Shown here piece by piece: positions 1-5,650 of a DNA stretch of 10,922 bases (position 1 is the first letter of the stretch; every line of letters starts with the position of its first letter). A model generated the notes under the pieces. That model was not told where the DNA came from, did not search any database, and was given only the letters and a program-made list of their open reading frames with translations. Origin of the DNA: Sulfurovum sp. (lineage in GTDB: Bacteria; Campylobacterota; Campylobacteria; Campylobacterales; Sulfurovaceae); the NCBI GenBank assembly GCA_015661795.1, contig DQVJ01000058.1:1-10922 (forward strand), read 5' to 3'. The translations under genes were made by a program, and so were the position numbers.

Positions 1-1
1 A

Positions 2-577
2 AGTACAATAGCAACATTAACAATGCTTTCGAGTTTAGCATTTGCTGGTGGAGATATTGACCCAGTAGAACCACAACTAGAGATTCCTGTGATGGAAGAA
101 ATAGGTGAAGACTATTTTTATTTAGGATTGGGTTATTCTTATTTACAAATGAATAATGCCGCAACTGCAGGAGATATAACAGGTAATGCGATTACAGTAC
201 TTGCTGGTTACAGCTTTAATGAATATATTGCACTAGAAGGTAGATATACAGCTACTGTAGGTGACCTTGATGTTGATAATGGACCAGATACTGGTGATAT
301 ATCAAATATCGCACTTTATGTGAAACCTCAGTATTCTATTGATAATTTTAAATTATATGCGTTACTTGGTTATGGGCAGGTATCATATGACAATAGCGTA
401 GCTGATTACTCTGAAGATGGATTCCAATGGGGACTGGGTGCAAGTTTCGCTGCCACAGAAAGCATAGATATCTTTGTTGATTATACTAGACTCTATGATG
501 ATGATAACTTTGATGGTTTGATTAGTCAAGATGTTACTGTTGATGCAGTCACAGTAGGTGTTAATTATAATTTCTAA
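2..577 (+). CDS. Outer-membrane beta-barrel protein (OmpA-like barrel/porin family), 5'-truncated by window edge
   Basis: The frame is open to the left edge. Residues before the first internal Met (base 23) read STIATLTMLSSLAFAGGD, which looks like the end of a Sec signal peptide with cleavage after AFA, so the true start lies upstream. The mature part alternates hydrophobic and polar residues in roughly eight strands (for example YFYLGLGYSYL, ITVLAGYSF, IALEGRYTATV, FKLYALLGYGQVSY, WGLGASFAA, IDIFVDYTRLY, VTVGVNYNF). It ends in a C-terminal Phe, the usual beta-signal for BAM-mediated assembly. Loops are acid-rich, notably DLDVDNGPDTGD and YDDDNFDG. The size fits small 8-stranded barrels of the OMP_b-brl type. 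The family assignment is good, but the ligand or role cannot be read from sequence. No terminator is evident after the stop. Confidence 0.85.
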   Translation, partial: STIATLTMLSSLAFAGGDIDPVEPQLEIPVMEEIGEDYFYLGLGYSYLQMNNAATAGDITGNAITVLAGYSFNEYIALEGRYTATVGDLDVDNGPDTGDISNIALYVKPQYSIDNFKLYALLGYGQVSYDNSVADYSEDGFQWGLGASFAATESIDIFVDYTRLYDDDNFDGLISQDVTVDAVTVGVNYNF

Positions 578-653
578 AAGTACAAAAGTTACACAAAACA
601 GAGTATTTTATGCAAATATGTTTACCTATAAGCTTACAAGCAGAAAAAGTAGG

Positions 654-659
654 TACAAT
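654..659 (+). promoter_or_regulatory. Candidate -10 box for csp
   Basis: TACAAT sits about 150 bases upstream of csp, inside an 11-base palindrome ACAAT-T-ATTGT (655-665). A start near 666 would put the first nucleotides just before the 669-695 hairpin and give a leader of about 147 bases, similar to the long leaders known for cspA-type genes. TATAAG at 627-632 is an alternative. No -35 is evident. This is inference from position and consensus only. Confidence 0.3.
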
Positions 660-665
660 TATTGT

Positions 666-812
666 GAAGAAAGATGTGGTTCGAGTTCATCTTTCGCGTG
701 TTAGTTTTATTGCAAGACCACCGAAAGACTCTCTCCGATTTTAGATTCCGCTTTAATAGGGAAGCCCTAGAAGTGTAAATTATTTGGACAAAAGTCCACA
801 CAAGGTATAACA
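666..812 (+). promoter_or_regulatory. Putative structured 5' leader of cold-shock mRNA
   Basis: This stretch before csp has several self-complementary segments. GAAAGATG (669-676) pairs perfectly with CATCTTTC (688-695). The downstream arm can alternatively pair as TCTTTCG (690-696) with CGAAAGA (722-728), extended by GTG (698-700) with CAC (719-721) across a one-base bulge, so the two folds exclude each other. Closer to the gene are TAGGG-AAG-CCCTA (757-769) and TGGAC-AAAA-GTCCA (785-798). The last hairpin ends four bases before the AAGG Shine-Dalgarno (802-805). Long structured leaders that refold with temperature are known for cspA mRNA; function here is inferred. Confidence 0.45.
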
Positions 813-1031
813 ATGGCAGAATTAGTCAACGGTACAGTTAAATGGTTCAACGATGAAAAAGGTTACGGATTCATCCAACAAGAAAATGGTGGAGATGATG
901 TATTTGTTCACTTCCGTCAAGTAAATAATGACAGTGGTGGTCGTGTGACTCTAGCTGAAGGTCAAGCTGTAACATTTGAAGTAGGTGAAGGTCAAAAAGG
1001 CCCACAAGCTGAAAACGTAACACCTCTTTAG
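813..1031 (+). CDS. Cold-shock domain protein (CspA family)
   Basis: This 72-residue protein is a single cold-shock domain, the normal length for bacterial Csp RNA chaperones, which bind single-stranded RNA/DNA and melt secondary structure. Both nucleic-acid motifs are intact: RNP1 KGYGFI at residues 16-21 and RNP2 DVFVHF at 29-34. The N-terminal GTVKWFN (7-13) and the C-terminal GPQAENV are also typical. RNP2 is followed by RQV instead of the common SAI, a minor variation. The ATG is preceded by AAGG at 802-805. The gene stands alone between a structured leader and its own terminator, so it is probably monocistronic. Whether it is cold-induced or constitutive cannot be told from the protein. 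Confidence 0.96.
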   Translation: MAELVNGTVKWFNDEKGYGFIQQENGGDDVFVHFRQVNNDSGGRVTLAEGQAVTFEVGEGQKGPQAENVTPL

Positions 1032-1032
1032 T

Positions 1033-1070
1033 AGTATTTTGCAGGCTATATGCCTGCATACTTTTTATTT
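1033..1070 (+). terminator. Rho-independent terminator of csp
   Basis: The core stem is TGCAGGC (1040-1046) with GCCTGCA (1052-1058) around a TATAT loop. AGTA (1033-1036) and TACT (1059-1062) extend it across a three-base bulge. A T-rich tract (1062-1070) follows on the plus strand. The other side lacks a T tract for minus-strand reading, so this terminator serves csp rather than the convergent cytochrome gene. Confidence 0.88.
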
Positions 1071-1151
1071 CTCCCTCACCCTTTTAATCATTCATTTTTC
1101 ATTTTTAGTATGTATTACTTCAATAAATAGTTTCTACATCTATGCGTATTT

Positions 1152-1502
1152 TTATTTTAAATAATGTTTATTTTTCTTTTGCAGATAGTTATAAATCATT
1201 TTTACTTCATCATCACTCAGGTAATAACGTGGCATAACTTTATGATAGGAATTAACAGCCCTAATCATCTCCATGAGACTTTTTTTACGTATATCAGACC
1301 CTCGTAGCTCTTCTTTACCATGAATATCTTGATATTGTATGATTGTTTTACCTTCACCTGAAGTACCATGACACTCTGCACAGCTTACTCCTCGAGGGTT
1401 ATTATAAAGCATTTCACCATATTCATAGTCAGATATAAAACTTTCTGTAGGGTTTTCTTCAGACCATAGTAGTAAAGGTAACAATAACCATAATATCTTC
1501 AT
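1152..1502 (-). CDS. Small periplasmic mono-haem cytochrome c
   Basis: This 116-residue protein begins with a short hydrophobic secretion signal (MKILWLLLPLLLWSEE, about residues 1-15). The mature part carries one CxxCH haem-attachment motif, CAECH at 41-45, followed by GTSGEGK as in class I cytochromes c. Met90 in VMPRYYLSDDEVKMIYNYL is the likely distal haem ligand, and the segment after it fits the usual C-terminal helix. It should be a soluble or loosely attached periplasmic electron carrier; its redox partners are not shown by the window. The ATG is supported by GGGGAG about six bases upstream. It is divergent from folD and convergent with csp. Confidence 0.9.
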   Translation of the reverse strand: MKILWLLLPLLLWSEENPTESFISDYEYGEMLYNNPRGVSCAECHGTSGEGKTIIQYQDIHGKEELRGSDIRKKSLMEMIRAVNSYHKVMPRYYLSDDEVKMIYNYLQKKNKHYLK

Positions 1503-1526
1503 GATTGACTCCCCATTATTTATTTT

Positions 1527-1535
1527 TGATATAAT
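1527..1535 (+). promoter_or_regulatory. Extended -10 promoter of the folD-lepB-rpiB run
   Basis: TGA-TATAAT is an exact extended -10 box preceded by a T run, with no recognisable -35, as is usual in Campylobacterota sigma-70 promoters. A start near 1542 leaves a leader of about 20 bases containing AGGG (1551-1554) ahead of the folD ATG. Confidence 0.7.
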
Positions 1536-1536
1536 A
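1531..1536 (-). promoter_or_regulatory. Candidate -10 box for the divergent cytochrome c gene
   Basis: On the minus strand this reads TATTAT and overlaps the plus-strand TATAAT almost completely. It lies 29 bases before the cytochrome ATG, which leaves room for a short leader with the GGGGAG ribosome site. If both boxes are used, the two divergent promoters would compete for the same DNA. Confidence 0.35.
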
Positions 1537-1562
1537 CCTTAAAAATTATTAGGGTAACTCTT

Positions 1563-2408
1563 ATGCAACTCATAGATGGAAAATCTCTAGCGTCCAAAGT
1601 CCAAAGTTCAGTTAGTGCTGAAGTAGAACAACTCAAACAAGAAAAAAATATCGTTCCAGGTCTTGCAGTCATTCTTATAGGTGACGATCCAGCAAGTCAT
1701 GCGTATGTTAAAATGAAAGCAAAAGCTTGTGAAAAAGTAGGCTTTTATTCTATCACACATCATATGCCCGATACCATTAGTCAAGACGAAATCATAGCGA
1801 CCATTGAAATGATGAATGCTAATCCTCGTATTGATGGGATACTGGTGCAGCTTCCTCTCCCAAAACATGTAGATACAGACAAAATACTCGAAGTTATAGA
1901 CCCTAAAAAAGATGTAGATGGTTTTCATGCCTACAATGTAGGACGCTTAGTGACTAAGCTGGATGCTTTTGTTGCTTGTACACCACTGGGTGTGATGAAA
2001 ATGTTTGAAGAATACAACATTAATCTTAAAGGTCAAAATGTATGTGTAGTGGGAGCTAGTAACATAGTTGGGAAACCTATGGCAGCATTGTTATTAAATG
2101 CTGATGCGACGGTGACAGTGACACATATATATACAAAAGATCTTAAATCACATACATTAAGAGCAGACATCATTGTAGTAGGTGTGGGGGTACCGGGACT
2201 CATAAAAGAAGATATGGTAAAAGAAGATGCCATAGTGATTGATATAGGTATTAACCGTTTAGAAGATGGTTCTCTTGTTGGTGATGTTGACTTTACAAAT
2301 GTAAGTCCTAAATGTTCATATATTACCCCCGTTCCAGGTGGTGTGGGACCAATGACTATTGCTATGCTTTTGAGTAATACAGTTAAAGCTGCCAGAGGAA
2401 GAGTATAG
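1563..2408 (+). CDS. folD: Bifunctional methylenetetrahydrofolate dehydrogenase / methenyltetrahydrofolate cyclohydrolase
   Basis: FolD is a cytosolic enzyme that interconverts 5,10-methylene-, 5,10-methenyl- and 10-formyl-tetrahydrofolate using NADP(H), supplying one-carbon units for purines and formyl-Met-tRNA. At 281 residues it has the usual length. The catalytic SHAYVKMK segment provides Tyr48 and Lys52; QLPLP is at 96-100 and DVDGF at 117-121. The Rossmann-type cofactor loop GASNIVGKP is at 164-172, and the signature PVPGGVGPMT is at 256-265. It is the first gene of a run: its TAG stop overlaps the GTG start of lepB by one base, so translation of the two is probably coupled. Confidence 0.97.
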   Translation: MQLIDGKSLASKVQSSVSAEVEQLKQEKNIVPGLAVILIGDDPASHAYVKMKAKACEKVGFYSITHHMPDTISQDEIIATIEMMNANPRIDGILVQLPLPKHVDTDKILEVIDPKKDVDGFHAYNVGRLVTKLDAFVACTPLGVMKMFEEYNINLKGQNVCVVGASNIVGKPMAALLLNADATVTVTHIYTKDLKSHTLRADIIVVGVGVPGLIKEDMVKEDAIVIDIGINRLEDGSLVGDVDFTNVSPKCSYITPVPGGVGPMTIAMLLSNTVKAARGRV

Positions 2409-3352
2409 TGAAGAAGTTTTTAAATACTTTTTATAAATTTTCAAGCTCTTGGACAGGGACCATTATTATCGTTTTACTACTTATCTTTTTTGTGGCACAA
2501 TCTTTTGTGATTCCATCAGGCTCAATGAAACGCACGCAGCTTATAGGAGATTTTCTCTTTGCTAAAAAATTTTCTTACGGTATTCCGACACCACATTTAC
2601 CTTGGCTTGAAATACCACTTTTACCTGATTTTAATAATAATGGTCACCTTATAGAAGGACCAAGACCTAAAAGAGAAGATATAGTCATTTTTAGAAATCC
2701 CGTTACACCAAAAATACATTATGTAAAACGTTGTGTTGCTGTAGGGGGAGATGAACTTTTATATACGGATAAAAAACTTTATCTTCACTTTCATGATATG
2801 GAAGATGAAGCCAGTATAAAGTTAGCCTACCCTAAGGCTAAAATCGTTACCCTTAGAGGAAAGTTATGGGTAGAAAATCCATATATGAATAAATATCCGG
2901 GTATCCAATATGTACCTGAATATGAGGGAAATTCTTTCGAACTCATGGTACAAAGTTATTCGATTAACAGAGATATTGATATGACACCTGTATATGTAGA
3001 GAAACTAGGTACTAAGCTTTTCTATAAAAAAGTTGAGCCAGATCATTATTATATGATAGGTGATAACCGAGATAACTCTAATGACAGCCGTTTTTGGGGT
3101 TCTGTTCCTTACAAAAATATTGTGGGAAAACCTTGGCTTATTTATATGAGTTTGGAGTTCCGATCATATGACTGGGTAATGCATGGCATAGGTGGAAGTA
3201 AAGACCATGATAAACTTACACGTGTATGTCCTGAGATGGATATATCATCTCAAGCATGTGAAGTACTTTGGAACAAGCAACGTTACACAGTACGTTGGGG
3301 ACGTGTGGGTAGAAGAATAGATACTATTCAATTTGAAGAACCTATAGAATAA
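2408..3352 (+). CDS. lepB: Signal peptidase I
   Basis: This inner-membrane serine protease removes signal peptides from secreted proteins. It has one N-terminal membrane segment (about residues 18-34), then PSGSM with nucleophile Ser39. The general base is Lys107 in HYVKRCVAVGGD, and GDNRDNSNDSRFWGSV is at 218-233. The start is GTG at 2408, overlapping the folD stop (TAGTG), with AGAGGA at 2394-2399 at good spacing; no ATG fits the conserved N-terminus better. After Ser39 the sequence is MKRTQL rather than the common MxPTL. The C-terminal part has an acidic segment between Cys274 and Cys284, which could form a periplasmic disulfide. The length (314) exceeds short Gram-positive forms and suits proteobacterial ones. 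Confidence 0.96.
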   Translation: MKKFLNTFYKFSSSWTGTIIIVLLLIFFVAQSFVIPSGSMKRTQLIGDFLFAKKFSYGIPTPHLPWLEIPLLPDFNNNGHLIEGPRPKREDIVIFRNPVTPKIHYVKRCVAVGGDELLYTDKKLYLHFHDMEDEASIKLAYPKAKIVTLRGKLWVENPYMNKYPGIQYVPEYEGNSFELMVQSYSINRDIDMTPVYVEKLGTKLFYKKVEPDHYYMIGDNRDNSNDSRFWGSVPYKNIVGKPWLIYMSLEFRSYDWVMHGIGGSKDHDKLTRVCPEMDISSQACEVLWNKQRYTVRWGRVGRRIDTIQFEEPIE

Positions 3353-3362
3353 AGGAAATAAA

Positions 3363-3821
3363 ATGTCAAAGAAATTTTATATAGCTACAGACCATGCAGG
3401 TTATGCACTAAAAGCGTATGTAAAAAATTATGTAATGGAATTGGGACATGAGATTATTGATTTAGGTCCAGACTCTGCTGACCGTGTAGATTATCCAGAT
3501 TTTGCTAAAAAATGTGCAGATGCGGTCCTTGCAGATGAAGGAAGTTTTGGGATACTTATCTGTGGTACTGGGATAGGCATTTCTATGGCTGCGAACAAGA
3601 TACCAGGTATTCGAGCTGCACTTTGTCATGACCATTACACGGCTAAACTTACGAGACAACACAACGATGCAAATATCTTATGTTTTGGTGAACGAGTGGT
3701 AGGAAAAGGTGTGATAGAAGATATGTTAGAGGCTTTTTCTTCGACTGAATTTGAAGGTGGGAGACATGCAGGGCGTGTTGCAAAAATAGAAGGCTGTGCT
3801 TTTGGAAGTACATTAGGGTAA
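3363..3821 (+). CDS. rpiB: Ribose-5-phosphate isomerase B (RpiB/LacAB family)
   Basis: RpiB interconverts ribose 5-phosphate and ribulose 5-phosphate in the non-oxidative pentose phosphate pathway. The 152-residue protein has the family's N-terminal ATDHAG (Asp10, His11), the catalytic Cys67 in LICGTGIGISMAANK, and His100 in TRQHNDANIL. These correspond to the Cys66 and His99 active-site residues of E. coli RpiB. GGRHAGRVAKI near the C terminus fits the phosphate-binding region. The ATG follows lepB by 10 bases with AAGGAA (3352-3357), so the two are almost certainly cotranscribed. The Cys at the active site favours RpiB over LacA/LacB-type isomerases. Ribose 5-phosphate is the precursor of PRPP, the substrate of the next gene, apt. 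Confidence 0.95.
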   Translation: MSKKFYIATDHAGYALKAYVKNYVMELGHEIIDLGPDSADRVDYPDFAKKCADAVLADEGSFGILICGTGIGISMAANKIPGIRAALCHDHYTAKLTRQHNDANILCFGERVVGKGVIEDMLEAFSSTEFEGGRHAGRVAKIEGCAFGSTLG

Positions 3822-3854
3822 TGTAAAAATTTTTATATATATGTTTCTAAAAGG

Positions 3855-3860
3855 TATACT
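3855..3860 (+). promoter_or_regulatory. Candidate -10 box for apt
   Basis: TATACT lies 42 bases before the apt ATG; TAAAAT at 3861-3866 is an alternative. Upstream is an AT-only palindrome TAAAAATTTTTA (3824-3835) and a TATATAT run, which could act like an UP element or simply be bent DNA. A ribosome site AAGGA (3893-3897) precedes the ATG. The 81-base gap after rpiB has no terminator, so apt may also be read through from upstream. Confidence 0.4.
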
Positions 3861-3902
3861 TAAAATAAAGCAAGAAAAGACAGAGATATTTCAAGGATTC
3901 AC

Positions 3903-4445
3903 ATGATACTTACATCTGACGAGAAACAAATTATATTAGACAGTATACGAGACATTCCAGACTTTCCAAAACCAGGCATCATTTTTAAGGATATCACTAC
4001 GCTGCTTTCTAATCCAAAAGCATACAGAATACTCATGACTCACTTGGAAAAAAGGTACACATCTTATGACTTAGATTATATCGCAGGTATTGATGCCAGA
4101 GGATTTATTTTCGGTGCAGCACTTGCAGATAGACTGGGTATCGGTTTTGTACCTGTACGAAAAAAAGGTAAATTACCCTACACTACTGTTGCGGAAAAAT
4201 ACTCACTTGAGTACGGTTTTGATGAAGTAGAGATACATATAGATGCTTTTGGAGTGAATAAGGGTAAAAAAGTTTTGCTCATAGATGATCTTATCGCCAC
4301 AGGAGGCACAGCAAAAGCAGCAGCAAGTCTCATTGACAAAGTGGGTGCTACATGTGTTGAAGTATGTTTTATTATGGAACTTGCGTTTTTAAATGGTAAA
4401 AAAGGTATAAAAGCTCCTGTCTATTCTGTATTGGGTATCGATTAA
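3903..4445 (+). CDS. apt: Adenine phosphoribosyltransferase
   Basis: Apt salvages adenine by transferring it to PRPP, giving AMP and pyrophosphate in the cytosol. At 180 residues it has the family length. The N-terminal IRDIPDFPKPGIIFKDIT (15-32) is the Apt-specific signature, and AGIDARGFIFGAALA follows at 61-75. The flexible catalytic loop region is VPVRKKGKLPYTT (83-95). The PRPP-binding motif VLLIDDLIATGGTA is at 124-137 with both acidic residues. These exclude hypoxanthine/xanthine-type transferases. It follows rpiB and may share its transcript. Confidence 0.97.
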   Translation: MILTSDEKQIILDSIRDIPDFPKPGIIFKDITTLLSNPKAYRILMTHLEKRYTSYDLDYIAGIDARGFIFGAALADRLGIGFVPVRKKGKLPYTTVAEKYSLEYGFDEVEIHIDAFGVNKGKKVLLIDDLIATGGTAKAAASLIDKVGATCVEVCFIMELAFLNGKKGIKAPVYSVLGID

Positions 4446-4451
4446 CCTATT

Positions 4452-4460
4452 TGATATATT
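4452..4460 (+). promoter_or_regulatory. Candidate extended -10 promoter for the phosphoesterase gene
   Basis: TGA-TATATT lies in the 40-base spacer after apt and has the same TTTGATATA core as the folD and pepA promoters. A start near 4467 would leave a leader of about 20 bases carrying a weak AGTAGG ribosome site. The gene could instead be expressed only by read-through from apt. Confidence 0.45.
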
Positions 4461-4485
4461 ATATTTTAGAAAGTAGGTATAAAGC

Positions 4486-5586
4486 ATGAGAACATTTATC
4501 TTTTTTTCACTTTTTCTTCTTCTGTTTTTTTCTTTACACTACCTTTTTTATACAAGAGTCATCAAAAAATTTTTGGTATCAGACAAAGTAAAAAAATTCT
4601 TTACTCTTTTAGTAGGACTAAATTTTATCTTTAATCTTCTCTATGTTGTAGGACGATATACAGACTATATATCTAATACTTTTTATTATCTTTTTTCACT
4701 TTCTATTGGGATTACACTGGTCATTTTTCTCTATCTCATACTTCACGAGTTACTTAATGTTTTGCATGGCACACTTACTAAAATTGATTATTCAAAACGT
4801 ACTTTCATTAAAAAAAGTGCTGATGGTGTAATGCTTGCACTATCTACTTCCTATGTAACTGCAGGTGCTTTTGAAGGCAGTAAAGAGCCTGTAGTCAATG
4901 TAGTCAAATTGAATGGTTTTGACTTTTCAATTGTTCAAATATCTGACTTACATATAGGTGGGCTTATAGACAAAGATTTTGTCAAAGCATCAGTAGAAAA
5001 AATAAATGCACTCTCTCCAGATATCGTCTGTATGACAGGAGATCTTATTGATACAGCTCTTGATGAGATTAAGGATATACTATTAGAACTAAATAATATT
5101 GAATCGAAATATGGAATATATTATATTTTAGGAAATCATGAGTATTTTCATAATCCAGAGAAAATTATAGAGTTTATAAAACATACGAAACTCACCCTCC
5201 TACTCAATGAAAATATACAAATAGATGCACTAAAAGTAAATATAGTAGGTGTTACAGACCGTATAGGGTACAGGATGAATACGCTTGCACCAGATATACA
5301 TAAAGCCTTTGATAGATGTAAACAAACCTATAAAACTATATTTTTAGCACATCAACCAAAATTTATAGAAGAACTTGGAAAGTATAAGCCAGAACTCATT
5401 CTTTCTGGACATACGCATGGAGGACAGGTTTGGCCGTTTGAATACCTTGTTCGACTTCAACAGCCTTATATAAAAGGACTGCACAAGCTCCAAAATGGAA
5501 GTTACATCTATGTAAATTCTGGCATAGGGTTTTGGGGACCTCCCATGCGACTTGGATCACAAGCTGAGATTACGTATATTATTTAA
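4486..5586 (+). CDS. Membrane-anchored calcineurin-like metallophosphoesterase (YaeI/YkuE-like)
   Basis: This 366-residue protein has an N-terminal membrane part and a C-terminal dimetal phosphoesterase domain. Hydrophobic segments lie at about 4-21, 38-55 and 67-93. They are followed by KRTFIKKSADGVMLALSTSYVTAGAF from 104, which resembles a twin-arginine signal with Lys in place of the first Arg. The catalytic domain (about 145-366) has all metallophosphatase motifs: Asp154 and His156 (SDLH), Asp186 (GDLID), Asn217-His218 (GNHEY), His289 (LAHQP) and His309/His311 (SGHTHGGQ). Tat-type motifs occur in YaeI/YkuE relatives, some of which act on lipid-linked phosphates such as UDP-diacylglucosamine. 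The substrate here is not determinable. The domain call is firm; the side of the membrane it faces is uncertain. Confidence 0.88.
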   Translation: MRTFIFFSLFLLLFFSLHYLFYTRVIKKFLVSDKVKKFFTLLVGLNFIFNLLYVVGRYTDYISNTFYYLFSLSIGITLVIFLYLILHELLNVLHGTLTKIDYSKRTFIKKSADGVMLALSTSYVTAGAFEGSKEPVVNVVKLNGFDFSIVQISDLHIGGLIDKDFVKASVEKINALSPDIVCMTGDLIDTALDEIKDILLELNNIESKYGIYYILGNHEYFHNPEKIIEFIKHTKLTLLLNENIQIDALKVNIVGVTDRIGYRMNTLAPDIHKAFDRCKQTYKTIFLAHQPKFIEELGKYKPELILSGHTHGGQVWPFEYLVRLQQPYIKGLHKLQNGSYIYVNSGIGFWGPPMRLGSQAEITYII

Positions 5587-5587
5587 G

Positions 5588-5626
5588 TATAATCTACTTT
5601 CTAACCTCTCCTTCGCTATAATCTAC
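5588..5626 (+). repeat. 10-base direct repeat containing two -10 boxes upstream of trpB
   Basis: TATAATCTAC occurs at 5588-5597 and again at 5617-5626, a period of 29 bases. Both copies contain a perfect TATAAT box. The first begins two bases after the phosphoesterase stop. Confidence 0.6.
5612..5622 (+). promoter_or_regulatory. trpB promoter
   Basis: TTCGC-TATAAT is a consensus -10 box 28 bases before the trpB ATG, with no clear -35. A start near 5629 gives a leader of about 22 bases carrying AGAGA as a modest ribosome site. The same TTCGCTAxAAT arrangement precedes ychF. No leader peptide, Trp-codon run or attenuator hairpin fits in the 64-base gap. Confidence 0.7.
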
Positions 5627-5650
5627 CTAATAATTTTTTAAGAGATACTA

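Noticed and set aside
669..695. Possible tRNA T-arm (GGTTCGAGTTC) inside the csp leader
   Set aside because: The GTTCGAG match is short; there is no acceptor stem, anticodon arm or D-arm around it, and the flanks pair as a plain hairpin instead.
610..744. 44-codon open frame (MQICLPISLQAEK...) in the csp leader
   Set aside because: It has no good ribosome site and no recognisable domain, and it overlaps the best RNA pairings of the leader. Chance seems likelier than a leader peptide, although it cannot be excluded.
871..1059. 62-codon minus-strand frame opposite csp
   Set aside because: It lies antisense to the conserved csp frame and its terminator, and is rich in His/Leu as expected for a shadow frame.
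1608..1928. 106-codon minus-strand frame opposite folD
   Set aside because: It is rich in Phe/Tyr/Cys and lies within the conserved FolD frame, with no promoter or ribosome site of its own.
3824..3835. TAAAAATTTTTA as a terminator after rpiB
   Set aside because: It is a palindrome without a loop and made only of A and T, so it cannot form a stable hairpin; it is more likely AT-rich upstream promoter DNA.
4444..4480. ACCTA / TAGGT inverted repeat flanking the apt-phosphoesterase spacer
   Set aside because: Only five pairs with a loop of more than 20 AT-rich bases, so not convincing as a terminator or operator.
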